Notes under the pieces: model-generated
What the model saw: the letters and a program-made list of their open reading frames with translations, nothing else
Databases searched by the model: none
What the model was told of the DNA's origin: nothing
Source of the DNA: Pseudomonadota bacterium
Lineage (GTDB): Bacteria; Pseudomonadota; Gammaproteobacteria; Xanthomonadales; Xanthomonadaceae
Reading direction: 5' to 3'
Assembly: GCA_018242465.1 (NCBI GenBank)
Contig: JAFEBY010000046.1
Location: 1-32,230 of the forward strand
Length of the DNA stretch: 32,230 nucleotides
Shown here: positions 25,548 to 32,230 of the stretch, in pieces
How positions within the stretch are numbered: the stretch's first letter is position 1
Layout: every line of letters starts with the position of its first letter
Position numbers and translations under genes: made by a program

Positions 25548-26465
25548 TCAGCCCGCCAACGCCGACTCCAGCACCGCCATCCGCACCGCGACACCGTTCG
25601 CCACCTGGCGCAGGATCAGCGACTGCGGGCCATCGGCGACTTCATCGCTGATCTCGATGCCCCGGTTCATCGGACCCGGGTGCATCACCACCGCATCCGG
25701 TTTCGCCAACCGCATGCGTTCGGGGGTGATGCCGTAGTCGCGGTGGTAATCCTCAAGCGAGGACACCAGCCCTTCCTGCATGCGTTCGCGCTGCAGGCGC
25801 AATGTCATCACCACGTCGACGCCGGCAATCGCCTTGTCGACATCAGCTTCCACCGTGCACCCCTGCGAGGTCCGGGCATCCGGCAACAATGACTCCGGCG
25901 CACAGACCCGGATATCCGTCGCGCCCAGCGCACGCAGCGCACACAGGTCGCTGCGCGCGACGCGCGAGTGCTTGATGTCGCCGACAATCGCGATCCGCAG
26001 CTTCGGGAAATCGCCGCCCTTGGCCTGGCGGATGGTCAGCATGTCGAGCAGGCCTTGGGTCGGATGCTGGCTGCGGCCGTCACCGGCGTTGATCAGCTTC
26101 GTGCCCGCTTGTACCACTTCGGACAGCCGCGCGACTGCGCCATCCTCGCGATGACGGATGATGAAACCGCGCACGCCCATCGCCTCGATCGTGCGCAGGG
26201 TATCGACATCGGTTTCGCCCTTGGTGGTCGAGGACGTCGCCGCATCGAAATTCAGCACATCGGCACCGAGCCGCTGCGCCGCACGCTGGAAGCTCAGGCG
26301 CGTGCGCGTCGAGGCTTCGAAGAACAGCGTGCATACCGCGATGCCGGCCAATCGCCCGCGCGCTTCCGCGCCATCCGAGTACTGCTGCGCGCGATCAAGG
26401 AGCGCCTCGAGATCACCGCGCGGCATGCCTTCCAGCGTCAGCAGGTGTTGTCCAGCCATCGTCAC
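25548..26465 (-). CDS. pyrB: Aspartate carbamoyltransferase catalytic subunit
   Basis: PyrB condenses carbamoyl phosphate and aspartate, the committed step of pyrimidine synthesis. The 305-residue chain has the carbamoyl-phosphate motif STRTR (52-56), the lysine K82 in SSTTKGET donated across the trimer interface, HPTQ (134-137), and a C-terminal VVMHPGPMNRGIEI segment. GTG 26465 is chosen: GGAG lies 7 bases upstream and it overlaps the ruvX stop as GTGA; ATG 26459 is the alternative. In Pseudomonas this gene is flanked by pyrR and an inactive dihydroorotase homologue pyrC'; neither is present here, and no regulatory pyrI is adjacent, so holoenzyme class cannot be stated. Confidence 0.96.
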   Translation of the reverse strand: MTMAGQHLLTLEGMPRGDLEALLDRAQQYSDGAEARGRLAGIAVCTLFFEASTRTRLSFQRAAQRLGADVLNFDAATSSTTKGETDVDTLRTIEAMGVRGFIIRHREDGAVARLSEVVQAGTKLINAGDGRSQHPTQGLLDMLTIRQAKGGDFPKLRIAIVGDIKHSRVARSDLCALRALGATDIRVCAPESLLPDARTSQGCTVEADVDKAIAGVDVVMTLRLQRERMQEGLVSSLEDYHRDYGITPERMRLAKPDAVVMHPGPMNRGIEISDEVADGPQSLILRQVANGVAVRMAVLESALAG

Positions 26466-26923
26466 GTCGTTACTCCGGGAACCGGGACTGCATCATCGGG
26501 GGAAGCCAGCCAGCGTTCGACGATGATCGCCGCCGCCATGGCATCCAGCGCATTGGCATCGCGTCGGCGCGATGCGCCCGAGGCCCGTCGCTCGGCGAAC
26601 GCACCCGCCGCTTCGATCGAACTCGAACGTTCATCCATCATCACCACGTCGCGCTTGCTGCGCGTCGCGACGTCGCGCGCAAACTGCTGCGCGAACTGAC
26701 GGATCGGCTGGTCGTCGCCGGCCAGCGTGAGCGGATCGCCCACCACCAGGCCTGCGGGCATCCATTCGCGAATCAACTTGTCGATCGCCTTCCAGTCGAT
26801 CACGCCGTCGTGGACATCGACCACCGCGATCGGCCGCGCGCCCCCGCTGAAGGCGCTTCCGACGGCGACCCCGATGCGACGCTTGCCGACATCGAAGCCG
26901 AGCACGGTACCGTCGCGACGCAC
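26462..26923 (-). CDS. ruvX: RuvX/YqgF-family putative Holliday junction resolvase
   Basis: A 153-residue RNase H-fold protein. The N-terminal LGFDVGKRRIGVAVG contains the first catalytic aspartate, VVGDP is the second strand motif, VVMMDERSSSIEA carries the conserved DER, and a DANALDAMAAAIIVERWL segment gives the C-terminal D-x-x-A pattern. The family is linked to rRNA processing and, less certainly, to Holliday junction resolution. GTG 26923 follows the algH stop by a single base (TGACGTG), and the pyrB GTG overlaps its own stop, placing it in an algH-ruvX-pyrB transcription unit with the same order as in other gammaproteobacteria. Confidence 0.93.
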   Translation of the reverse strand: MRRDGTVLGFDVGKRRIGVAVGSAFSGGARPIAVVDVHDGVIDWKAIDKLIREWMPAGLVVGDPLTLAGDDQPIRQFAQQFARDVATRSKRDVVMMDERSSSIEAAGAFAERRASGASRRRDANALDAMAAAIIVERWLASPDDAVPVPGVTT

Positions 26924-26924
26924 G

Positions 26925-27503
26925 TCAGGCGCGACCGGAATAACCGGCCATCTGCATCAGGTCGACGCCGAGGCGACCGGCCGCAGCCTGCCAGCGCGAT
27001 TCCAGTGGCGTGGTGAACAACAGATCGTTGTCGGCCGGCACGGTGATCCAACTGTTCTCGGTGATTTCCTGTTCGAGCTGGCCCGGCCCCCAACTGGCGC
27101 ATCCCAGCGCCACCAGTGCGCGTTCCGGACCAGTGCCCGAAGCCAACGATTCCAGCACGTCGCGCGAGGTGGTCAGCGACAGGCCATTGCCGAGCGCGAA
27201 ACTCGAATCCCAATCCTGTTCGCCATCGTGGAGCACGAAGCCGCGCTCCGCGTGCACGGGGCCACCGGCCAACACGTGGTGCATGCGCAGGATTTCGTCT
27301 CCCGTGGTGACCTGGATCTGCTGCAGCAACTCGCCCAGCAGCATGTCGGAGGGGCGATTGACCACGATGCCCATCGCGCCGTTCTGGTCGTGCTGGCAGA
27401 CCAGAGTGACGGAACGGGAAAACGTCGGGTCTTCAAGGGCCGGGACCGCCACCAGCAGCTGGTTGGCCAGCGAATTGGGTCCGGTCGGGATTTCACGGGG
27501 CAT
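26925..27503 (-). CDS. algH: AlgH/YqgE family protein
   Basis: A 192-residue protein of the UPF0301 family, whose molecular role remains unclear although alginate regulation was reported in Pseudomonas. Recognisable segments are NSLANQLLVAVPALEDPTF, SVTLVCQHDQNGAMGIVVNR, VLAGGPVHAERGFVLH and VALGCASWGPGQLEQEI. ATG 27503 gives the normal family N-terminus; the frame extends to 27608 but runs through the repeat element. No Shine-Dalgarno sequence precedes this ATG, while a TACAAT box lies five bases upstream, so the transcript may be leaderless. It is the first gene of algH-ruvX-pyrB. Confidence 0.93.
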   Translation of the reverse strand: MPREIPTGPNSLANQLLVAVPALEDPTFSRSVTLVCQHDQNGAMGIVVNRPSDMLLGELLQQIQVTTGDEILRMHHVLAGGPVHAERGFVLHDGEQDWDSSFALGNGLSLTTSRDVLESLASGTGPERALVALGCASWGPGQLEQEITENSWITVPADNDLLFTTPLESRWQAAAGRLGVDLMQMAGYSGRA

Positions 27504-27508
27504 AAGGC

Positions 27509-27514
27509 ATTGTA
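27509..27514 (-). promoter_or_regulatory. Candidate -10 element of algH
   Basis: On the minus strand TACAAT (27514-27509), a 5/6 match to TATAAT, ends five bases before the algH ATG. Initiation six to seven bases downstream would fall at or one base past the A of that ATG. No convincing -35 is seen at 16-18 bases upstream, so support rests on the -10 and the absence of a ribosome-binding site. Confidence 0.4.
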
Positions 27515-27530
27515 GCGTGCCGCGCACAGC

Positions 27531-27637
27531 CGGGTGCGTACCGGGTCTATCTCCGACACGCCGTGAATACATCCATGTAGGCTCGTGCGCACCCTCCATG
27601 GTGCGCAACGGTCGTCGACAGACCCGGTACGCACCCG
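27531..27637. repeat. 107-bp intergenic element bounded by perfect 18-bp inverted repeats
   Basis: CGGGTGCGTACCGGGTCT (27531-27548) recurs as its exact reverse complement at 27620-27637. Inside lie a 33-base core shared with the right end of the window (27558-27590) and a perfect 8-bp hairpin, TGCGCACC/GGTGCGCA (27586-27593/27600-27607, loop CTCCAT). The unit fills most of the spacer between the pilU stop and the algH start. It has no coding capacity. It could be a REP/MITE-like element or act as a processing or termination structure for pilU mRNA. Confidence 0.8.
27558..27590 (+). repeat. Core intergenic repeat, copy 1
   Basis: A 33-base segment beginning ACGCCGTGAAT and ending GGCTCGTGCGC matches 32114-32146 at 29 of 33 positions without gaps. 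It contains a TACA-TCCA-TGTA mini-hairpin (27568-27579). A longer hairpin of unrelated sequence follows it directly, as in copy 2. Confidence 0.8.
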
Positions 27638-27647
27638 ACTATGCGAA

Positions 27648-28784
27648 TCAACGCACCTCGGAGATCTCCACCCCGTCCAGCCCCTGCGCCAGCGTGCGCG
27701 CATCGCCGCCTTGGGCCAGCTTGATCTTGAGGCGCACCTCGTTCTGCGAATCGGCGAAGCGCAGTGCGTCCTCGTAGCTGATATGGCCGCCCTGGTAAAG
27801 CTCGAACAGCGCCTGGTCGAAGGTCTTCATGCCCTGCTGGGTCGAATCCTTCATCACTTCCTTCAGCTTGTGGATCTCACCGTCGCGCAGGTAATCCTGC
27901 ACCAGCGGCGTGCCCAGGAGGATCTCGAGCGCGGCACGGCGGCCCTTGCCATCGACAGTCGGCACCAGCTGCTGGGCGACCACGCCCTTCAGGTTCAGCG
28001 ACAGGTCCATCAGCAATTGGCTGCGGCGTTCTTCCGGGAAGAAGTTGATGATGCGGTCCATCGCCTGATTGGCGTTGTTGGCGTGCAGGGTGCACAGCAC
28101 CAGATGGCCGGTTTCGGCGAAGGCGATCGCATGATCCATGCCCTCGCGGGTGCGGATTTCACCGATCATGATGACATCGGGCGCCTGACGCAGGGTGTTC
28201 TTCAGCGCGTTCTCCCAGTTGTCGGTATCGACGCCGACTTCACGCTGGGTGATGATGCAGCCCTCGTGGCGATGCACGAACTCGATCGGATCCTCGATGG
28301 TGATGATGTGACCCGAGGAGTTCTTGTTGCGATAGCCGACCAGTGCCGCCAGCGACGTCGACTTGCCCGAACCGGTGGCGCCGACGAACAGCACGATGCC
28401 ACGCTTGGTCATCGCCAGCGTCTTCATCACCGGCGGCAGCATGAGTTCCTCGATGGTCGGGATCTTCATCTCGATCCGGCGCAGCACCATGCCGACCTGG
28501 TTGCGCTGGAAGAACGCCGACACGCGGAAGCGGCCGACGCCGGCCAACCCGATCGCGAAGTTGCACTCGTGGGTCTTCTCGAACTCCTCGCGCTGCATCG
28601 GGTTCATCACCGACAGCACAAGATCGCGGCTTTCCTGCGGCGTGAGCGGTTCCTGGCCGACTGGCTGCAGTTTGCCGGCGACCTTCATCGCCGGAACCAT
28701 GCCCGCGGTGATGAAGAGATCGGACGCGCGCTGCTGCGCCATCAGGCGGAGGAAATTGGTCAGGTCGGTCGGAGTGGTAGGCAT
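27648..28784 (-). CDS. pilU: Type IV pilus retraction ATPase PilU
   Basis: PilU is the accessory hexameric ATPase that helps PilT retract type IV pili at the inner membrane. The 378-residue chain opens with FLRLMAQQRASDLFITAGM and GKLQPVG, the PilU version of the N-terminal PAS-like domain. Walker A is GATGSGKST (135-143), then GHIITIEDPIEFVHRHEG, the Walker B region APDVIMIGEIRTREGMDHA, and FAETGHLVLCTLHANNANQA. The AIRNLIRE retraction motif of PilT is absent (TPLVQDYLRDGEIHKL instead), separating PilU from PilT. ATG 28784 has GGAG 8 bases upstream. It lies 64 bases downstream of pilT, probably in one transcript; the repeat element follows its stop. Confidence 0.95.
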   Translation of the reverse strand: MPTTPTDLTNFLRLMAQQRASDLFITAGMVPAMKVAGKLQPVGQEPLTPQESRDLVLSVMNPMQREEFEKTHECNFAIGLAGVGRFRVSAFFQRNQVGMVLRRIEMKIPTIEELMLPPVMKTLAMTKRGIVLFVGATGSGKSTSLAALVGYRNKNSSGHIITIEDPIEFVHRHEGCIITQREVGVDTDNWENALKNTLRQAPDVIMIGEIRTREGMDHAIAFAETGHLVLCTLHANNANQAMDRIINFFPEERRSQLLMDLSLNLKGVVAQQLVPTVDGKGRRAALEILLGTPLVQDYLRDGEIHKLKEVMKDSTQQGMKTFDQALFELYQGGHISYEDALRFADSQNEVRLKIKLAQGGDARTLAQGLDGVEISEVR

Positions 28785-28848
28785 CGGGGGAGCTCCGTCG
28801 GCACGCCGTGCTCATGCACAGCGCTGGGGTGATACTTCAAAGCAGCGG

Positions 28849-29886
28849 TCAATCGAAAATCTTCTTGTCCTTGGCGTACTCGCGCGCCTGCGCACGCGGC
28901 ACGATGTTGCGCTTCACCAGGTCCTGCAGGCATTGGTCGAGCGTCTGCATGCCCGCCGCCTGGCCGGTCTGGATCGCCGAATACATCTGCGCGACCTTGT
29001 CCTCGCGGATCAGGTTGCGGATGGCCGGCACGCCAACCATGATTTCGTGCGCGGCGACGCGACCACCGCCGACCTTCTTCAACAGCGACTGCGAGATCAC
29101 CGCGCGCAGCGATTCCGACAGCATCGAACGCACCATCGGCTTCTCGCCGGCCGGGAACACGTCGATCACGCGGTCGATGGTCTTGGCCGCGCTGGAGGTA
29201 TGCAGGGTCGCGAACACCAAGTGGCCGGTTTCCGCGGCGGTCAGCGCCAGGCGGATGGTTTCGAGGTCGCGCAACTCGCCGACCAGGATGTAGTCGGGAT
29301 CCTCACGCAACGCGGAGCGCAGGGCCTCGTTGAAGCCGTGGGTATCGCGGTGCACTTCACGCTGGTTGATCAGGCACTTCTGCGACTGGTGCACGAATTC
29401 GATCGGATCCTCGACCGAGAGGATATGGCCGTATTCGTTCTTGTTGATGTGGTCGACCATCGCCGCCAGCGTCGTCGACTTGCCGGAACCGGTCGGCCCG
29501 GTCACCAGGATCAGGCCCTGCGGCTGTTCGATCAGCTCGCGGAAGATCGGCGGGCAACCAAGCTGCTCCAGGCTCAGAACTTCCGAGGGAATCGTACGAA
29601 ACACGCCAGCAGCGCCGCGGTTCTGGGTGAAGGCGTTCACACGGAATCGCGCCAGGCCGGGGATCTCGAACGAGAAGTCGGTTTCGAGGAATTCTTCGTA
29701 GTCACGGCGCTGCTTGTCCGACATGATGTCGTACATCAGCGCATGCACCTGTTTGTGTTCAAGCGGCGGGATGTTGATGCGGCGGACGTCGCCATCGACG
29801 CGGATCATCGGCGGCAGGCCAGCCGACAGATGCAAGTCGGAGGCCTTGTTTTTGACCGAAAACGCCAGCAGCTCGGCAATATCCAT
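28849..29886 (-). CDS. pilT: Type IV pilus retraction ATPase PilT
   Basis: PilT powers pilus depolymerisation for twitching motility. The 345-residue chain starts MDIAELLAFSVKNKASDLHL and is close to the P. aeruginosa protein in length (344). Walker A is GPTGSGKST (130-138); HILSVEDPIEFVHQSQK, REDPDYILVGELRD and AAETGHLVFATLHTSSA follow in the standard order. The C-terminal AIRNLIRE motif required for retraction is intact. ATG 29886 with GGGGA upstream is chosen over an open extension to 29931. It diverges from yggS; the 95-base spacer holds both promoters, but I see no strong boxes for either. Confidence 0.97.
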   Translation of the reverse strand: MDIAELLAFSVKNKASDLHLSAGLPPMIRVDGDVRRINIPPLEHKQVHALMYDIMSDKQRRDYEEFLETDFSFEIPGLARFRVNAFTQNRGAAGVFRTIPSEVLSLEQLGCPPIFRELIEQPQGLILVTGPTGSGKSTTLAAMVDHINKNEYGHILSVEDPIEFVHQSQKCLINQREVHRDTHGFNEALRSALREDPDYILVGELRDLETIRLALTAAETGHLVFATLHTSSAAKTIDRVIDVFPAGEKPMVRSMLSESLRAVISQSLLKKVGGGRVAAHEIMVGVPAIRNLIREDKVAQMYSAIQTGQAAGMQTLDQCLQDLVKRNIVPRAQAREYAKDKKIFD

Positions 29887-29981
29887 TCCTGATCCCCAGT
29901 ACGAACCCACAGGTAGCGAATCGGGCACCATGACGGGCCCCGGCTTTCCGGCATGCTACCCCGTCTTGACGAAAACTTCAC

Positions 29982-30689
29982 ATGTCATCGATCGAACAGC
30001 GCCATCACGATCTTCTCGCCGATTTGCAGGCCACCGCGACCCGCTTCGGGCGTCCCTTGCCGCGCCTGCTGGCCGTGAGCAAGCGCCAGCCGGCTGCAGC
30101 GATCGCCACCCTGCGCGCCGCTGGCCAACGGGCGTTCGGCGAGAACTATGTACAGGAGGCGATGGCCAAGCAGGCCGAGCTGGCGGGCCTGGAGATCGAG
30201 TGGCACCTGATCGGTCATCTCCAGACCAACAAGGCGCGTGAAGCAGCCCGTCACTTCGACTGGGTGCAGTCGGTGGACCGGCGACGACTGGTTGATGCCC
30301 TTGCCCGTGAACGTTCGGCCGAACTGCTCCCCCTGAACCTGCTGGTCCAAGTCAACGTGGATGACGAGAACAGCAAGTCGGGCTGCCGCATCGACGAAGC
30401 CGGCGACCTCTGCAACGCCATCTCCAGTCATCCCAACCTGGCACTGCGTGGACTGATGGCGATCCCTGCCCCGCACCCCGATCATGCGTTGCGCCGCGCG
30501 GCGTTCCGACGCATGCGCGTACTGTTCGACCAATTGAAAGTGGCGCATCCCGCCATGGATACCCTGTCGCTGGGCATGAGTGAAGACGCCGACCTGGCGA
30601 TCGAGGAAGGATCGACCATGGTGCGCATCGGTACCGCGCTGTTCGGCCAGCGCGAACAAGGACCTGCCGCCGCACCACGTTCACCATAA
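29982..30689 (+). CDS. yggS: YggS-family pyridoxal phosphate homeostasis protein
   Basis: A 235-residue PLP-binding protein with an alanine-racemase-like barrel but no known catalytic activity; family members (PLPBP/PROSC) buffer intracellular PLP. The PLP lysine is K34 in LLAVSKRQP. FGENYVQEA, WHLIGHLQTNK, VQVNVDDENSKSG, GLMAIPAP, LSLGMSEDADLAIEEGSTMVRIGTALFG are standard family segments. No Shine-Dalgarno sequence precedes ATG 29982. The pair yggS-proC, divergent from pilT-pilU, is a widely conserved gammaproteobacterial arrangement. Confidence 0.95.
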   Translation: MSSIEQRHHDLLADLQATATRFGRPLPRLLAVSKRQPAAAIATLRAAGQRAFGENYVQEAMAKQAELAGLEIEWHLIGHLQTNKAREAARHFDWVQSVDRRRLVDALARERSAELLPLNLLVQVNVDDENSKSGCRIDEAGDLCNAISSHPNLALRGLMAIPAPHPDHALRRAAFRRMRVLFDQLKVAHPAMDTLSLGMSEDADLAIEEGSTMVRIGTALFGQREQGPAAAPRSP

Positions 30690-30731
30690 ATCGTTCACAC
30701 TCTGGATCCAGGGTCATCCGGGGAGCGTTTC

Positions 30732-31568
30732 ATGTCCAACTCGTCTCCAATCCATTCCGCCGTTGCCTTCATCGGTGGCGGCAACATGGCACGCAGCCTG
30801 ATCGGCGGACTGATCGCCCATGGCAGCGATCCCGCTTGCATCCACGTTGCCGAACCGGTGGCGGAATTGCGCGATGCCCTGCACGGCGACTTCGGCATCC
30901 ATGTCCATGACAGCGCCGAAGCGGCGGTGGCCGATGCAGTCACCTGGGTGCTGGCAACCAAACCGCAGGTGATGCGCGAGGTCTGCGCCAGCCTCGCCAC
31001 GGCGGCTGCAAAGCAACATCCGCTGGTGGTCTCGATCGCCGCCGGCATCACCAGCGCACAACTCGCACGCTGGTTCGACACACGTCTGCCGATCGTGCGC
31101 ACCATGCCCAACACGCCGGCATTGCTGCGCGCCGGTATCACCGGGCTGTACGCCAACGCCGAAGTTTCGAAGGAACAGCGCGCGCAAGCCGATGCCCTGA
31201 TGCACGCCGCCGGCCCGACGATCTGGCTGGAAGACGAGTCACTGATGGATGCGGTCACCGCCGTGTCCGGCAGCGGCCCGGCGTATCTGTTCCTGCTCGC
31301 CGAAGCGATGCAGTCGGCGGCTGAGGCCGAAGGTCTCACCCCCGGACAGGCGCGTGTGCTGGTCGCGCAGACGATGTTCGGCGCGGCGCGGATGCTCAAC
31401 GAAAGCCGCGAGACCGCGACCGAACTGCGCCGTCGGGTGACATCGCCCAAGGGCACCACCGAAGCCGCGATCAATACGTTCGAGGCAGGCGGCTTCCGCC
31501 CGCTGGTAAAGGACGCCATCCACGCCGCTCGCATCCGCGGCGCCGAACTGTCTGCCGCCAACGACTGA
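30732..31568 (+). CDS. proC: Pyrroline-5-carboxylate reductase
   Basis: ProC reduces pyrroline-5-carboxylate to proline with NAD(P)H, the last step of proline synthesis. The 278-residue protein has the Rossmann glycine motif AFIGGGNMARSLIGGL at the N-terminus, VLATKPQVM, SIAAGIT, RTMPNTPALLRAGITGLY, and the P5CR signature VSGSGPAYLFLLAEAMQSAA. C-terminal VTSPKGTTEAAINTFEAGGF is also typical. ATG 30732 has a strong GGGGAG six bases upstream. The DUF4426 gene starts nine bases after its stop; the yggT gene usual in this position in other gammaproteobacteria is missing. Confidence 0.97.
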   Translation: MSNSSPIHSAVAFIGGGNMARSLIGGLIAHGSDPACIHVAEPVAELRDALHGDFGIHVHDSAEAAVADAVTWVLATKPQVMREVCASLATAAAKQHPLVVSIAAGITSAQLARWFDTRLPIVRTMPNTPALLRAGITGLYANAEVSKEQRAQADALMHAAGPTIWLEDESLMDAVTAVSGSGPAYLFLLAEAMQSAAEAEGLTPGQARVLVAQTMFGAARMLNESRETATELRRRVTSPKGTTEAAINTFEAGGFRPLVKDAIHAARIRGAELSAAND

Positions 31569-31577
31569 GGAATCCAC

Positions 31578-32060
31578 ATGAGTACACGCCATCTTCTTGT
31601 TGCCGCGACGCTGGTGCTGGCGTCATGCAGCAACGGCACGCCCCCGCACGAGGCGCAAGCGTCCGCGACGACGACGGCCGCCGCGAATGCATCGGCCGAG
31701 GCGACGGTCGACGGCGTGGTGGTGCATGCATCGACGATCGCGAGCAGCGACCTCAACGACATCAGCGCGCGCCGCTACGGCATCTCGCGCGAAGGCAATG
31801 CGCTGTTCCTTCTGGTGACGGTACGCGATGAGCACGGCAATGCCGCGCCTGCCGACGCGGTGCAATTGACCGCGCAATCATCGGTATTGCCGGACGCGCT
31901 GGCACCGCTGCGGTTGCTGCCGATCACCACTGACGGAATGACGGACTACATCGCGACGGTCGCGGCCAAGCCGCCGGCCAGCGTGCAGTTCAAGATCGAT
32001 GTCCGCAAGGGTGGCGCCAACGCAACGATGGCGTTCACGCGGGATCTGCTGCCGCGCTGA
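31578..32060 (+). CDS. DUF4426-family lipoprotein
   Basis: A 160-residue predicted lipoprotein of unknown function. The signal peptide ends in the lipobox VLASC (C17), followed by an alanine- and threonine-rich linker to about residue 42. The globular part GVVVHASTIASSDLN, ISARRYGISREGNALFLLVTV, a DYIATVAA segment and a C-terminal FKIDVRKGG match the DUF4426 pattern as I recall it. Proteins of this family are commonly encoded near proC in Pseudomonas and relatives, which supports the call. ATG 31578 has GAGGA overlapping the proC stop, so the two genes are likely coupled in a transcript. No T-rich terminator follows. Confidence 0.82.
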   Translation: MSTRHLLVAATLVLASCSNGTPPHEAQASATTTAAANASAEATVDGVVVHASTIASSDLNDISARRYGISREGNALFLLVTVRDEHGNAAPADAVQLTAQSSVLPDALAPLRLLPITTDGMTDYIATVAAKPPASVQFKIDVRKGGANATMAFTRDLLPR

Positions 32061-32074
32061 TCGCAACAGCATCG

Positions 32075-32090
32075 CACGCACTGGTGCGTG
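32075..32090 (+). other. Palindrome after the DUF4426 gene
   Basis: CACGCAC and GTGCGTG (32075-32081/32084-32090) form a nearly continuous palindrome 14 bases after the stop. With a realistic loop it leaves a 5-6 bp GC-rich stem. There is no T tract, so a factor-independent terminator is unproven. Confidence 0.35.
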
Positions 32091-32113
32091 GGTGACCAGC
32101 TCCAGTGCGCGGG

Positions 32114-32146
32114 ACGCCGTGAATCCGTCCATGGAGGCTCATGCGC
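32114..32146 (+). repeat. Core intergenic repeat, copy 2
   Basis: Ungapped 29/33 match to 27558-27590. Its mini-hairpin reads TCCG-TCCA-TGGA (32124-32135). A different short hairpin, CCGC/GCGG (32149-32152/32156-32159), follows where copy 1 has its 8-bp stem, so architecture is kept while sequence differs. Confidence 0.8.
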
Positions 32147-32169
32147 CGCCGCTTCGCGGACCGGCCATT

Positions 32170-32219
32170 CGCTTGCGCTCATGGCGTTCGGCTGCGCGCG
32201 AACCAATGGTTCGCAAGCG
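32170..32219. repeat. Compound palindromes at the right edge
   Basis: CGCTTGCG (32170-32177) is the reverse complement of CGCAAGCG (32212-32219). Within this lies a perfect 7-bp inverted repeat GCGAACC/GGTTCGC around AAT (32198-32214). The outer and inner structures overlap at their right arms, so they are alternatives. The sequence has no coding signal and probably continues the repeat cluster beyond the window. Confidence 0.55.
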
Positions 32220-32230
32220 CTTGCCTCACC

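Overview
The window is GC-rich chromosomal DNA with densely packed genes, many start/stop overlaps and frequent GTG starts. Gene content and order (pilG next to gshB and a tonB-type gene; algH-ruvX-pyrB; pilT-pilU beside yggS-proC; a monofunctional RelA; HrpA) point to a gammaproteobacterium, most likely of the Xanthomonadales/Lysobacterales. No phage, transposase, CRISPR, rRNA or tRNA signature was seen. No gene-free stretch exceeds 300 bases.

Layout. 1-2313: partial pilG (minus), divergent from gshB and a TonB-like gene. 2323-18073: a long minus-strand block, read from high to low coordinates: hrpA, relA, an NAD(P)-binding epimerase-like gene, two family 2 glycosyltransferases, mrcB (PBP1b), a YoaA-type helicase, tsaB, a DUF3298-type secreted protein and a short signal peptidase I. 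Most neighbours overlap by 1-4 bases or lie within 12 bases. 18187-24715: a complete tryptophan operon, trpL-trpEGDCFBA (plus), headed by an attenuator. 24746-25534: a lipoprotein esterase. 25548-29886: pyrB, ruvX, algH, pilU, pilT (minus). 29982-32060: yggS, proC and a DUF4426 lipoprotein (plus). 32061-end: non-coding palindromic repeats.

The clearest regulatory system is the trp leader. A near-consensus promoter is followed by a 29-codon leader peptide containing three consecutive Trp codons. After it come an 8-bp antiterminator stem and a perfect 10-bp terminator hairpin with seven T residues, the two being mutually exclusive. The promoter position suggests that the leader mRNA may begin at the leader ATG. 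The seven structural genes behind it are tightly coupled, but TrpF has substitutions at its expected catalytic acid and phosphate loop. TrpB has motifs unlike the usual proteobacterial enzyme, and TrpA lacks the usual N-terminal helix.

A second notable theme is an intergenic repeat family. A 107-bp unit between pilU and algH is bounded by perfect 18-bp inverted repeats. Its internal 33-base core recurs near the right end of the window, and the differences between the copies include a compensatory base pair.
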